From Halobellus inordinatus (GTDB lineage Archaea > Halobacteriota > Halobacteria > Halobacteriales > Haloferacaceae): a stretch of DNA of 64,000 nt. Position 1 is the stretch's first letter. Every line of letters starts with the position of its first letter. The stretch covers positions 303,359 through 367,358 of the forward strand of contig NZ_JANHAV010000003.1 in assembly GCF_024464655.1 (NCBI RefSeq), given 5' to 3'. The notes beneath the pieces were generated by a model, which searched no databases, was not told the origin of the DNA, and saw nothing but the letters and a program-made list of their open reading frames with translations. The position numbers were made by a program, and so were the translations under genes. Below, one piece after another: positions 7,126-15,789 of this stretch.

Positions 7126-7938
7126 TCAGTCGCTGCCGCGGTACTGGTTCAGCCGTCGCTGGAGCCGACGAGCGGCGTCTCCCGCCGCCTTCGCGAACGC
7201 CTCGCCCTCATCCTCACCTGCGAAGATGATGCCGCGCGAGGAGTTCACGAGGCCGACGCCGTCGGCTAAGCCGTGTTCGACGGCCGCCTCGGCGTCGCCG
7301 CCCTGTGCGCCGATTCCGGGCACGAGGAAGGGGAGGTCGGGGACCTGTTCGCGGATCGACTCCAGTTCCTCGGGCGCGGTCGCGCCGACGACGAGGCCGA
7401 CGTTCCCGTGTTCGTTCCACAGGTCCGCGAGCGCGGCGACCCGTTCGTAGACCGCCTCTCCGGAGGCGAGTTCGAGGTCCTGGAGGTCGGCTCCGCCGGG
7501 ATTCGAGGTGCGGCAGAGCACGAACACGCCTTTGTCCTCGCGGTCGAGGAACGGCTGCAGCGAGTCCCGACCCATATACGGATTGACCGTGATCGCGTCG
7601 ACCTCGTCGAGCAACTGCGCGTACTGGCGCGTCGTGTTCCCGATATCGGCGCGCTTTGCGTCCAGGAGAACCGGGACGTCCTTGCCCTTCGCGTAGGCGA
7701 TCGTCTCGCGGAGCGCGCGCCAGCCGTCCGCGCTCTCGTAGAACGCCGCGTTCGGCTTGTAACAGGCGGCGTACTCGTGCGTCTCGTCGATGATGCGGCG
7801 GTTGAACGCCCACTGCGGGAGGTCCTTCTCGAGGAGATGGTCGGGGAGTCGCGAGCGGTCGGCGTCGAGACCGACGGAAACGACGCTGTCGACCCGCTCG
7901 ATGCGGTCTGCGAGTCGCTCGAAGAACGGCGCGGTCAT
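7126..7938 (-). CDS. pyrF: Orotidine 5'-phosphate decarboxylase
   Basis: 270 residues, a TIM-barrel OMP decarboxylase of the longer type 2 (PyrF) subfamily. The catalytic Asp-Lys network is visible in VLLDAKRADIGNTT, with substrate-binding VSVGLDAD near the N-terminus, the late phosphate-binding loop LVPGIGAQGGD and the arginine in VNSSRGIIFA. It converts OMP to UMP, the last step of de novo pyrimidine synthesis. It is transcribed alone, convergent with the small zinc-finger gene and divergent from hmgA. Confidence 0.95.
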   Translation of the reverse strand: MTAPFFERLADRIERVDSVVSVGLDADRSRLPDHLLEKDLPQWAFNRRIIDETHEYAACYKPNAAFYESADGWRALRETIAYAKGKDVPVLLDAKRADIGNTTRQYAQLLDEVDAITVNPYMGRDSLQPFLDREDKGVFVLCRTSNPGGADLQDLELASGEAVYERVAALADLWNEHGNVGLVVGATAPEELESIREQVPDLPFLVPGIGAQGGDAEAAVEHGLADGVGLVNSSRGIIFAGEDEGEAFAKAAGDAARRLQRRLNQYRGSD

Positions 7939-8112
7939 ATCTGATGCTGTCTTGCGGGGGACGAGTAGGTTTCCCTTCGGGTGCGGCCTGCTGTCAGCGT
8001 AGGCGGGCGAGCGATACGGCGAATCCGCAGGATGGAGTCACAGGTAAACGACCCTTTCCCCCGGCATCAGTGAATCGGAAACCGTTAGGGAGCCCCCGCG
8101 GAATGAGAGCGT

Positions 8113-9324
8113 ATGACTGACGCCGCTGACCTCGCCGCGCGGGTCCGCGAGGGGGAGCTTCGACTCCACGAACTGGACGACCACGCCGACGCCGACACCG
8201 CCACCGAGGCACGTCGACTCGTCGTCGAATCGGACACCGACGCCTCGCTCGACGCCGTCGGGAACTACGGCTTCCCGGCCGAGCGCGCGGAGTCGAACAT
8301 CGAGAATATGCTCGGGACCGTGCAGGTCCCGATCGGCGTCGCCGGCCCCGTGTCGGTCGACGGCGGCGCGGCCGGCGGCGAGACGTACCTCCCGCTGGCG
8401 ACGACCGAGGGCGCGCTGCTCGCGAGCGTCAACCGCGGCTGTTCGGTGCTCTCGCAGGCGGGCGGCGCGAACGCGCGCGTCCTCAAGTCTGGGATGACGC
8501 GCGCGCCCGTCTTCCGCGTCGCCGACGTCGTCGAGGCTGAAGCGCTCGTCTCGTGGGTCCGCGACAACACCGACGCGCTCGTCGAGGCGGCCGAGTCGAC
8601 GACGAGCCACGGCAAACTCCTGGACGTGACACCGTACGTCGTCGGCAACTCCGTCTACCTCCGCTTCCGCTACGACACGAAAGACGCGATGGGGATGAAT
8701 ATGGCCACGATCGCCACCGAGGCTGCCTGCGAGGTCGTCGAGTCCGAGACCGGCGCGGACCTCGTCGCCCTGTCGGGGAACCTCTGCACCGACAAGAAGC
8801 CCGCAGCGATCAACGCCGTCGAAGGGCGCGGCCGGAGCGTCACGGCCGACGTGACGATCCCGCGTGACGTCGTCGAAGACCGCCTCCACACGACGCCCGG
8901 CGCCATCGCGGAGCTGAACACGCGGAAGAACCTCGTCGGCTCGGCGAAGGCCGGCAGTCTCGGCTTCAACGCCCACGTTGCGAACGTCGTCGCCGCGATG
9001 TTCCTCGCGACTGGCCAGGACGAAGCCCAGGTCGTCGAGGGAGCGAACGCCATCACGACCGCCGAGGAGCGCGACGGCGACCTCTATCTCTCGGTGTCGC
9101 TGGCGTCGCTGGAGGTCGGAACGGTCGGCGGCGGGACGAAGCTCCCGACACAGGCCGAAGCGCTCGACGTGCTGGGCGTCCGAGGCGGCGGCGACCCGGC
9201 GGGCTCGAACGCCGACGCGCTCGCGGAGTACATCGCGGTCGGCGCGCTCGCGGGCGAACTCTCGCTGCTCTCGGCGCTCGCATCGCGGCATCTCTCCAGC
9301 GCCCACGCCGAACTGGGCCGGTAA
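8113..9324 (+). CDS. hmgA: HMG-CoA reductase (NADPH, class I)
   Basis: 403 residues. Class I signatures are present: the catalytic Glu in LATTEGALLASVNRG (Glu99), RFRYDTKDAMGMNM with the DAMGMN dinucleotide motif at 191-196, the lysine pair in CTDKKP (227-230), the aspartate in ATGQDEAQ, and a C-terminal histidine segment SRHLSSAHAELGR. It reduces HMG-CoA to mevalonate for the archaeol lipid pathway and is the statin target in haloarchaea. No N-terminal membrane anchor is present. It is transcribed alone, divergent from pyrF and convergent with a small membrane-protein gene. Confidence 0.97.
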   Translation: MTDAADLAARVREGELRLHELDDHADADTATEARRLVVESDTDASLDAVGNYGFPAERAESNIENMLGTVQVPIGVAGPVSVDGGAAGGETYLPLATTEGALLASVNRGCSVLSQAGGANARVLKSGMTRAPVFRVADVVEAEALVSWVRDNTDALVEAAESTTSHGKLLDVTPYVVGNSVYLRFRYDTKDAMGMNMATIATEAACEVVESETGADLVALSGNLCTDKKPAAINAVEGRGRSVTADVTIPRDVVEDRLHTTPGAIAELNTRKNLVGSAKAGSLGFNAHVANVVAAMFLATGQDEAQVVEGANAITTAEERDGDLYLSVSLASLEVGTVGGGTKLPTQAEALDVLGVRGGGDPAGSNADALAEYIAVGALAGELSLLSALASRHLSSAHAELGR

Positions 9325-9340
9325 CGACGCCCGTTCTCGG

Positions 9341-9700
9341 TCAGTCGCCGCCGAACGGCCCGAGGAGGAGCATCATCCCGACGGCCACGAGTCCGAATCC
9401 AACGGCGACCAGCGGCGTCTCCGGGAGCGCGGTCTCCGCACCGGCCGCTGTCCCGCTGCCGACTCCGAGTCCGATCGAGAGGGCGAGCCAGCCGATGCCC
9501 GAGAGCGACAGCCCGACGCCCCGGCGACGCTGTCCCTGGATCACCGCCGCGACCGCCAAAATCGTGTGCCCGGCGAGGAAGGCGACGCCGGCGAACACGA
9601 GTTGGCGGGTGACGAGCGCGAAGACGCCGCCGGCGACGAAGCAGCCCACGACGACCGCGCGAGCGATCGTACCGACGAGACCCGAGCGCGTTCCACCCAT
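9341..9700 (-). CDS. Small membrane protein, unknown function
   Basis: 119 residues with four hydrophobic segments (for example ARAVVVGCFVAGGVFALV and VAVGFGLVAVGMMLLLG) joined by short basic or polar loops; the polytopic topology is clear. No motif is recognised. It lies 3 nt after the gene at 9704-10240 on the same strand, so the two probably form a two-gene operon. It converges with hmgA, 16 nt away. Confidence 0.65.
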   Translation of the reverse strand: MGGTRSGLVGTIARAVVVGCFVAGGVFALVTRQLVFAGVAFLAGHTILAVAAVIQGQRRRGVGLSLSGIGWLALSIGLGVGSGTAAGAETALPETPLVAVGFGLVAVGMMLLLGPFGGD

Positions 9701-9703
9701 CGT

Positions 9704-10240
9704 TCAGAGGAGGCGGTACGTCCCCCGCGATTCGGAGGCCTCGCCGCGTCGGGTCAGTTTGCTCAGTAGCTCGCGGGCCTTCTCGCTCGGGACGCCCCGC
9801 TCGTCCGCGTACGCCGCGATGTCGTCTGCGGTCGGGGCGTCGCATTCGCGGAGCGCGTCGCGGACGACATCGATCTGACTCCCGGACGAGCCGGCGTGTG
9901 TCCCCTGCGAGGCGCGCTCGCCGGCGGCTTCGACCTCGTCGGCGTCGAGACCGGACCCTTCGAGGTACTCGGCGTCGTCGACGCCGCTGTCGTCGATCTC
10001 GCGCTCCATCTCGGCGACGTGTGCGGTCTCTGAGAACGCCTCGCTGTTGCCGCCCTGCTTCGCGAGCAGGGCCGCCCGCGCCTGTCGGGCCGCCTCGCGG
10101 TCCTCCTCCTCGACGAACCGGCGGAGCTTCTTCGTCTGATGAGTCCTCCCGCACCGCGGACACGTGGCCGTCTCGGCGGCTCGTGCGTCCTTTAGGAGCC
10201 AGAGGTGCTCGCAGTCGGTGCAGCCGACGACGGCGTACAT
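9704..10240 (-). CDS. Zinc-ribbon / winged-helix protein (DUF5817-like)
   Basis: 178 residues. An N-terminal zinc ribbon has CTDC (7-10) and CPRC (27-30). A charged helical middle region follows, and the C-terminal 55 residues (IDVVRDALRECDAPTADDIA onward) look like a small winged-helix domain. From memory this matches haloarchaeal DUF5817 proteins; the function is not known, but a zinc ribbon plus winged helix suggests nucleic-acid binding. It is first in a two-gene operon with the membrane protein. Confidence 0.7.
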   Translation of the reverse strand: MYAVVGCTDCEHLWLLKDARAAETATCPRCGRTHQTKKLRRFVEEEDREAARQARAALLAKQGGNSEAFSETAHVAEMEREIDDSGVDDAEYLEGSGLDADEVEAAGERASQGTHAGSSGSQIDVVRDALRECDAPTADDIAAYADERGVPSEKARELLSKLTRRGEASESRGTYRLL

Positions 10241-10334
10241 ACTCCGGAGTTCCTCGTGATCGGATTTGAACCTTCGGCTCGGCGGCGTCGAGGAAAAATA
10301 CAGAAGAGATCCGAAACCGTGCGTCGAGCGGCGC

Positions 10335-11597
10335 TTACGCCAGCTCTTCGATGTTCTCGACGACCTTTTCGGCGAACTCGGAGGTCGCGAGCTTCGTGCC
10401 GCCCTCGATCTGCCGGTGGAGGTCGTAGGTGACGTCGCCCTCGGAGATCGTCTTCTCGACGGCGTCGCGGATGAGTTCGCCGGCGTCCTTCCAGCCGATG
10501 TACTCGAACATCAGGCGGCCCGAGAGGATCATCGCCGTCGGGTTCACCTTGTCCTCGCCGGCGTACTTGGGTGCGGAGCCGTGGACCGGCTCTGCCAGAC
10601 AGAGGCCCTCACCGAAGTTCGCGCCCGGCGCGATGCCCAGGCCGCCGATCTGTGCGCCGGCCGCGTCGGACATATAGTCGCCGTTGAGGTTCATCGTCGC
10701 GATGACGTCGTACTCGCTGGTCCGGGTCAGAAGCTGCTGGAGCATATTGTCCGCGATGCGGTCGTTGACGACCAGCGTGTCCGCGGGAGCCTCGCCGTCG
10801 TACTCCTCCCAGAGTTCGTCCTCGGTGATGACGCCGTCGTCGTACTCCTCTTCGGCGACCTCGTAGCCCCAGTCACGGAACGCGCCCTCGGTGAACTTCA
10901 TAATGTTCCCCTTGTGGACGAGCGTGACGGTGTCGCGGTCGTTCTCGAGTGCGTAGTCGATGGCCTCGCGGACGAGTCGCTTCGTCCCGAACTCCGTGAT
11001 GGGTTTGATGCCGATCCCGACGGGGCCGTCGTGGATCACGTCGTCTTCGCCCATCTCGTCTTCGACGAATTCCTTTACCTGCTCTACCTCGTCGGTTCCG
11101 GCTTCCCACTCGATGCCGGCGTAGACGTCTTCTGTGTTCTCACGGAACGTGACCATATCCATCGCCGCGGGGTCTTTGACGGGCGAGGGGACGCCGTCGA
11201 TGTGGTAGGTCGGGCGGACGTTCGCGTAGAGGTCGAGCTTTTTGCGGAGCGCGACGTTCAGCGAGCGGAAGCCGGCGCCGACGGGCGTCGTGAGCGGGCC
11301 TTTGATCGCGACGCGGTGCTCGCGAATCGCGTTCACGGTGTCGTCGGGGAGGTTCTCACCGTACTTCTCGCGGGCGGACTCGCCGGCGTAGACGCGCATC
11401 CACTCTACAGAGCGACCGGTCGCCTCTGCGGCGGCGTCGAGTACCTTCTGGGCGGCGGGACCAACGTCGGTTCCGATCCCGTCGCCGTGGATGATCGGAA
11501 TGATCGGGGTGTCGGGGACGTTCAGCTCGCCGGTCTCCTCGTCGGCAAGCGTGATCTTCTCGCCCGTCTCGGGGGCTTCGATCTGGTCGTAGCTCAT
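10335..11597 (-). CDS. icd: Isocitrate dehydrogenase (NADP-type, Icd)
   Basis: 420 residues of the decarboxylating dehydrogenase family. Visible motifs are the nucleotide-site loop IIHGDGIGTDVG, the substrate-binding RSLNVALRKKLDLYANVRP, phosphate-loop and tyrosine motif TFRENTEDVYAGIEW, the catalytic-lysine region LVHKGNIMKFTEGAFRDW, and the metal-site aspartates in MNLNGDYMSDAAGAQ. It oxidises isocitrate to 2-oxoglutarate in the TCA cycle. The ATG at 11597 is chosen; another in-frame ATG at 11603 adds two residues. A TATA-like AATTTACG lies about 30 bp upstream, consistent with leaderless transcription. Confidence 0.95.
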   Translation of the reverse strand: MSYDQIEAPETGEKITLADEETGELNVPDTPIIPIIHGDGIGTDVGPAAQKVLDAAAEATGRSVEWMRVYAGESAREKYGENLPDDTVNAIREHRVAIKGPLTTPVGAGFRSLNVALRKKLDLYANVRPTYHIDGVPSPVKDPAAMDMVTFRENTEDVYAGIEWEAGTDEVEQVKEFVEDEMGEDDVIHDGPVGIGIKPITEFGTKRLVREAIDYALENDRDTVTLVHKGNIMKFTEGAFRDWGYEVAEEEYDDGVITEDELWEEYDGEAPADTLVVNDRIADNMLQQLLTRTSEYDVIATMNLNGDYMSDAAGAQIGGLGIAPGANFGEGLCLAEPVHGSAPKYAGEDKVNPTAMILSGRLMFEYIGWKDAGELIRDAVEKTISEGDVTYDLHRQIEGGTKLATSEFAEKVVENIEELA

Positions 11598-11765
11598 AAA
11601 CATCAGCTACTTTCCGCACCTGTCGTAAATTACTGCCGTTATCGCTTTCCAGAAGCAGAACTTGCCAGCAGCAATCATACACGGAAAAACGGGATATTCC
11701 CCATCGTCAGCGTCAGTTCGCCGGTTCCGCTCCAGTTTCCGTGCGCACTTCCGCGTCTGTTTTCG

Positions 11766-12629
11766 TTACTCGACGACGAGCCAGGGGACTTCCATCAGCG
11801 GCGGGATGTGCGTCTCGATGTGGTGCTCCCAGACGCCTTCCTCGCCGAATGCCTCGCCGTGGTCGGCGGTGACGACGACGGTCCCGTCGAGTTTCGGAAC
11901 TAGGTCTGCGATGACTTCGAGCGCGATGCGGAGGTTCTCCTCGTAGAGTTCGAGGGCGGCCTCCCGCGTCCCGTTCTGGACGAGTTCGGTGGGGTCGAGT
12001 TCGAGCCAGAGACCGGCTTTCTGTGCGAGTTCGCTGCCTTCGAGAACGCTCTCGATCCGCGGGCGGATCGTCTGGCCGAGCGACTCGATAGGTCCGCTCT
12101 CGGCGCCGTCGCCGTTTTCGACCGCCTCTTCCTGTCGACGGATCCCCTTCTGGATCTGCTTGAGCTTCTGCCCCGCGCCACGGGAGAGATACGGCGCGTG
12201 CGGCTGCATATAGTGGAGGACGGTGCGCTCGTTGCGGGCGACGAGGTCGCGTCGTTCTTCGAGCGACGCTTCGAGACTCTCTGGCGGGACCGTCCCGAGG
12301 CTCTCGTCCCACCCGTGCTTCCAGACGTCGACGATGTCGCTGATGTGTTCGTTGGCGGTCCACTCGTAGTCGCAACTGGCCCCCCACTTGAGTTCGTTCA
12401 GTGGGATGCCGAGATCGTTGATGAACGGATTCCCGGAGAAGTACGCGATGTCGTGGTGGTCGGTGAACGTCCGGTAGGCCCACTCGGGCGTCGACGAGCC
12501 CACGCTCCAGCGCTTTTCCACCGTCCCGTCGAGATACTCCTCGTAGACCTCAGAGAAGACGTCGTAGCGGCACGCATCCAACACCAGACAGTAATCCCAG
12601 TCGGATGCCAGAAAGTCCTGGTCTCTCAT
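11766..12629 (-). CDS. Sulfatase / alkaline-phosphatase-superfamily-like protein
   Basis: 287 residues. The N-terminal SDWDYCLVLDACRYDVF and the C-terminal VTADHGEAFGEEG...WEHHIETHIPPLMEVPWLVV follow the metal-binding pattern of sulfatase-like hydrolases (Asp/His clusters), with Cys25 where sulfatases carry the nucleophile region. It is shorter than secreted sulfatases and lacks a signal peptide, so it may act in the cytoplasm, for example in haloarchaeal glycan biosynthesis, where similar genes are frequent. The ATG at 12629 is chosen over a GTG one codon earlier. It is monocistronic. Confidence 0.65.
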   Translation of the reverse strand: MRDQDFLASDWDYCLVLDACRYDVFSEVYEEYLDGTVEKRWSVGSSTPEWAYRTFTDHHDIAYFSGNPFINDLGIPLNELKWGASCDYEWTANEHISDIVDVWKHGWDESLGTVPPESLEASLEERRDLVARNERTVLHYMQPHAPYLSRGAGQKLKQIQKGIRRQEEAVENGDGAESGPIESLGQTIRPRIESVLEGSELAQKAGLWLELDPTELVQNGTREAALELYEENLRIALEVIADLVPKLDGTVVVTADHGEAFGEEGVWEHHIETHIPPLMEVPWLVVE

Positions 12630-12816
12630 CACCGACCGGGGATTTCATCTCGGGCACCGTATTTGTACTGTTTCACGACACCTTTCTCACCGCGTGCGAA
12701 CGTGCAGTACACCCCTCACGAGCACGTACATTCGCCACGAACGCGCGGAGCCGTGTCGCGTCACCTGTCTCGCCATCAGACGCTTCTTGTGCGCGCGCCT
12801 CCACGATGCGAACGCG

Positions 12817-13497
12817 ATGACCGAGTCCGACACCGACGACAGTGCCAGCAGCGACATCGATACCGAGACGGACGCGCCCGCAGAGATCACAATCTACTCC
12901 GATTACGTCTGCCCGTTCTGTTATCTCGGCCGGCAGTCCCTCTCACAGTATCAGGCCGAGCGCGACGAGCCGCTCCGGATCGACTGGCGGCCGTTCGACC
13001 TTCGATCGAGCAAACGGCGCCCGGACGGCACGATCGACTACGAGGCCGACGACGGCAAAGACGACGAGTACTACGAACAGGCGAAAGAGAACGTGCGGAG
13101 GCTCCGCGACCAGTACGGGGCCGAGGAGATGGAACTCGACATCGCGACCGACGTGGACTCGTTGCCGGCGCAGTTGGTCTCGGTCGCCGTCCGCGAGACG
13201 TACGACTACGAGACGTGGCTCGCGTTCGACGAGGCGGTCTTCGCCGCACTCTGGCACGAGGGGCGCGACATCGGCGGGGAGGACGTGCTGCTCGACCTCG
13301 CAGACGAGGTCGGTGTCGAAGCCCAATTCGTCCGCGACGCGCTTGCCGACGAGGAGCGGCGGGGCCGGCTTCGCGAACGCTTCCGCGACGCGCAACAAGC
13401 CGGGATTACGGGCGTTCCGGCGTTCGTGTACGACGATTACGCCGCCCGCGGTGCCGTCCCGCCCGAGCAACTCCGACGGCTCGTCGAGGGCGCGTGA
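12817..13497 (+). CDS. DsbA-family (FrnE-like) thiol oxidoreductase
   Basis: 226 residues after the ATG at 12817; the open frame begins earlier, but that part is basic and unlike the family. After an acidic N-terminus comes ITIYSDYVCPFCYLGRQSL with a CPFC active site, then an all-helical insertion and the cis-proline GITGVPAFVYDDYAARGA, the classic DsbA/FrnE layout. It lacks a signal peptide, so a cytoplasmic role in disulfide or glutathione-like chemistry is likely. It lies beside the HxlR-MhqO-MhqD electrophile-response cluster and converges with the repressor gene. Confidence 0.85.
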   Translation: MTESDTDDSASSDIDTETDAPAEITIYSDYVCPFCYLGRQSLSQYQAERDEPLRIDWRPFDLRSSKRRPDGTIDYEADDGKDDEYYEQAKENVRRLRDQYGAEEMELDIATDVDSLPAQLVSVAVRETYDYETWLAFDEAVFAALWHEGRDIGGEDVLLDLADEVGVEAQFVRDALADEERRGRLRERFRDAQQAGITGVPAFVYDDYAARGAVPPEQLRRLVEGA

Positions 13498-13558
13498 GCG
13501 GGTAGTGAAGAATTGAGAGAAGCGAGAACAGAAGCGTTGCCGCCGCGGTCTCGGTCCC

Positions 13559-13954
13559 CTACTCGTCCGCAGAGCCACCGTCAAGGGCGACGGCAGCGGG
13601 GTCCTCGCCGGTCGGCGTCGTGTGCAGCCACTCGTTGGCCCACGACTCGATCTCGTCGAAGACCGGACACAGAGAGCGCCCCTTCGGCGTCAGCGAGTAG
13701 TAGGTCGCGACCGGCGCGTCCTCTTCGAGCCGCCGGTTCACGAATCCCAGTTCCTGGAGGTCGTCGAGGACGCGAGAGAGCGTCCGCGAACTGGCGTCCG
13801 TCGAGCGCTTGAGCTCGTTGAAACGCTTCTCGCCGTCCTGAAGGTCGTGCAGGACGATGAGTCGCCACTGCGAACCGATCTGTTCCAGCGAATCGATCAC
13901 CGAGCAGGCCTCCTCGTCGTATTTCTCGTCGGGTTCTGGGGACACAGGCGTCAC
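13559..13954 (-). CDS. HxlR-family transcriptional regulator
   Basis: About 131 residues. The HxlR hallmarks are an N-terminal cysteine (EEACSVIDSLEQIGSQWRLI), a winged helix with RFNELKRSTDASSRTLSRVL, and the wing ATYYSLTPKGRSL. No ATG is in frame near the start; GTG at 13954 is favoured because CATTTGTA lies about 28 bp upstream, as in leaderless genes. The start overlaps a palindrome (13950-13962), suggesting autoregulation. It is divergent from mhqO/mhqD-like genes, the arrangement of thiol-sensing repressors that control quinone and methylglyoxal defence. Confidence 0.85.
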   Translation of the reverse strand: MTPVSPEPDEKYDEEACSVIDSLEQIGSQWRLIVLHDLQDGEKRFNELKRSTDASSRTLSRVLDDLQELGFVNRRLEEDAPVATYYSLTPKGRSLCPVFDEIESWANEWLHTTPTGEDPAAVALDGGSADE

Positions 13955-13962
13955 CTGGTGAC
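13950..13962. promoter_or_regulatory. Palindromic operator candidate at HxlR start
   Basis: GTCACC-T-GGTGAC is a perfect 6+1+6 dyad that contains the proposed GTG start codon of the HxlR gene and lies about 110 bp before the mhqO-like start. HxlR regulators bind short dyads as dimers, so this is a natural autoregulatory site. A second candidate core is CTATAGTAGG near 13997-14006, which could be the TATA region of the divergent operon. Confidence 0.45.
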
Positions 13963-14065
13963 ATTTTCGTCCGCGAAGGTACAAATGGTTTCGCCTCTAT
14001 AGTAGGTAACAGAGCGATACCTGCCGAGAGCGACATCCGTTCGGCAGTACGCTGCAACATTCACT

Positions 14066-15094
14066 ATGAAAACCACAGGCATTCACCACGTCACGGCCGT
14101 CGCCGGCGATCCGCAGCAGAACCTCGACTTCTACACCGAGGTTCTCGGACTTCGCCTCGTCAAGCGAACGGTCAACTTCGACGACACCACGACGTATCAC
14201 CTCTACTACGGCGACGAGACGGGCAGCCCGGGTACGGCGCTGACGTTCTTCCCCTTCGAGGGCGCGCGGCAGGGCCGTCCCGGCCGCGGGCAGGCAGTCG
14301 CAACGGCGTTCGCCGTGCCCGAGGGGAGCCTCGACTACTGGGCCGATCGGCTCGACGCCAGCGACGCGACTGTCCACGACCGGCAGACGCGCTTCGGCGT
14401 GGGCGTGCTCCCCTTCGAGGACCCTCACGGGCAACCCCTCGAACTCGTCGAGTCCGAGTCGCCGATCGAACCGTGGGCGGACGGCCCCGTTCCAGCCGAC
14501 CGCGCGATTCGCGGCTTCTTCGGCGTGACGCTACACTCCGAGGAACCGGACGCGACGGCGAACGTCCTCGACGTGCTCGGCTTCGACCGCGTCGACTCGG
14601 AGCCCGACCCCGACGACGGTGCAGAGCGGGTCCGCTACGCCGCTTGTGGGGATCGCGCGGCCGTCGTCGACGTGCTTCACCGCGGGCCGCCACGGGGTCG
14701 CCCCGGCGTCGGCACCGTCCACCACGTCGCGTTCCGCGCGGTCGACGAGGACGAACAGATGGCCTGGCGCGAGCGCCTCTCCGATGCTGGACAGTTCGTG
14801 ACGCCGCAGAAGGACCGGCAGTACTTTCGATCGATCTACTTCCGCGAACCCGGTGGCGTCCTCTTCGAGATCGCGACCGACGGGCCGGGGTTCACGGCCG
14901 ACGAGTCGGTCCCGGAACTCGGCTCGGAACTCAAACTCCCGTCGTGGCTGGAAGACGAGCGCGAGCGGATCGAAGCGGCGCTGCCGTCGCTCGGCGGCAC
15001 CGATGAAACGGCGACGAACGACGAGGGGAGCGGGGCACCGACGACTGACGAGGATGGTGAAGCCACAGTGACCGACGGTGGTGAGCGCCGATGA
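14066..15094 (+). CDS. VOC-family ring-cleaving dioxygenase (MhqO-like)
   Basis: 342 residues with two vicinal-oxygen-chelate halves. The first starts at TTGIHHVTAVAGDPQQN (metal His about residue 7-8). The second contains GVGTVHHVAFRAVDEDEQM and a terminal metal Glu in GGVLFEIATDGPGF. This is the MhqO/LinE-like layout of proteins that detoxify hydroquinones or other aromatic electrophiles. An acidic low-complexity tail (residues 305-342) is added, a haloarchaeal trait. The stop overlaps the next start (ATGA), so the two are co-translated; divergent control by the HxlR regulator is likely. Confidence 0.85.
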   Translation: MKTTGIHHVTAVAGDPQQNLDFYTEVLGLRLVKRTVNFDDTTTYHLYYGDETGSPGTALTFFPFEGARQGRPGRGQAVATAFAVPEGSLDYWADRLDASDATVHDRQTRFGVGVLPFEDPHGQPLELVESESPIEPWADGPVPADRAIRGFFGVTLHSEEPDATANVLDVLGFDRVDSEPDPDDGAERVRYAACGDRAAVVDVLHRGPPRGRPGVGTVHHVAFRAVDEDEQMAWRERLSDAGQFVTPQKDRQYFRSIYFREPGGVLFEIATDGPGFTADESVPELGSELKLPSWLEDERERIEAALPSLGGTDETATNDEGSGAPTTDEDGEATVTDGGERR

Positions 15095-15747
15095 GCCGAC
15101 CCGCCGATTCCGAGGACCCGCACGCGGGGCAGCCGATTCAGACCGCCGGCGCATCGCCTGCGGAGGCCGACGCCGCCGTCGTCCTCGTCCACGGACGGGG
15201 CGCGCGAGCCGACGGGATGCTCCAGTTCGCCCAGGAGTTCCACCACGACGGCGTTCACTACGTCGCGCCGCAGGCCCAGCGCGGCACCTGGTATCCGAAC
15301 CGGTTCGTCGCGCCGGTCGAGCGGAATCAGCCCCACCTCGACTCGGCGCTGTCGCACCTCGAACGCGCCGTCGCGAAAGCCCGGTCGGGCGGGCTCCCGG
15401 CTGAAAAGGTGATTCTGGTCGGATTCTCGCAGGGCGCGTGTCTCGTCTCGGAGTTCGTGGCGCGCACGCCGCGGCGGTACGGCGGACTCGTGCTGCTCTC
15501 CGGCGGACTGATCGGTCAGGAGGGGACCGACTTCGACTACGAGGGCGACGTCGACGGAATGCCGTTCTTCCTCGGCGTCAGCGACGACGACCCCCACATT
15601 CCGATGTCGCGCGCGGAGGAGACCGTCGAGGTGTTCGAGCGTCTCGGCGCCGACGTCCGGTTCGACCGCTACGAGGGTCGTGGCCACGGAATCTTCGAGG
15701 AGGAGATCGAGTACCTCGACGAACTCGTCGCGGGCATCGTCGAGTGA
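15091..15747 (+). CDS. Alpha/beta hydrolase, MhqD-like carboxylesterase
   Basis: 218 residues of the phospholipase/carboxylesterase family. Features are the oxyanion region VVLVHGRGARADGML, the nucleophile elbow GFSQGA with Ser113, an aspartate in the segment GVSDDDPHIP, and the catalytic His in GRGHGIFEEE. In bacteria MhqD is co-transcribed with the MhqO dioxygenase in the quinone/aldehyde stress regulon; the same pairing and the HxlR neighbour here support that role. It overlaps the upstream gene by 4 nt. Confidence 0.87.
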   Translation: MSRPADSEDPHAGQPIQTAGASPAEADAAVVLVHGRGARADGMLQFAQEFHHDGVHYVAPQAQRGTWYPNRFVAPVERNQPHLDSALSHLERAVAKARSGGLPAEKVILVGFSQGACLVSEFVARTPRRYGGLVLLSGGLIGQEGTDFDYEGDVDGMPFFLGVSDDDPHIPMSRAEETVEVFERLGADVRFDRYEGRGHGIFEEEIEYLDELVAGIVE

Positions 15748-15789
15748 GAGACAGGCGCGAACGGCAATCTCTCGTCGATCGACCGTCGA

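Noticed and set aside
8038..9306. Long open frame on the minus strand opposite hmgA (over 400 codons)
   Set aside because: It mirrors the GC-rich third-position pattern of hmgA, contains Arg/Asp/Val-rich text without motifs, and overlaps the whole of a clear gene.
10266..11903. 545-codon plus-strand frame opposite icd
   Set aside because: Antisense shadow of isocitrate dehydrogenase, which has a full set of catalytic motifs on the minus strand.
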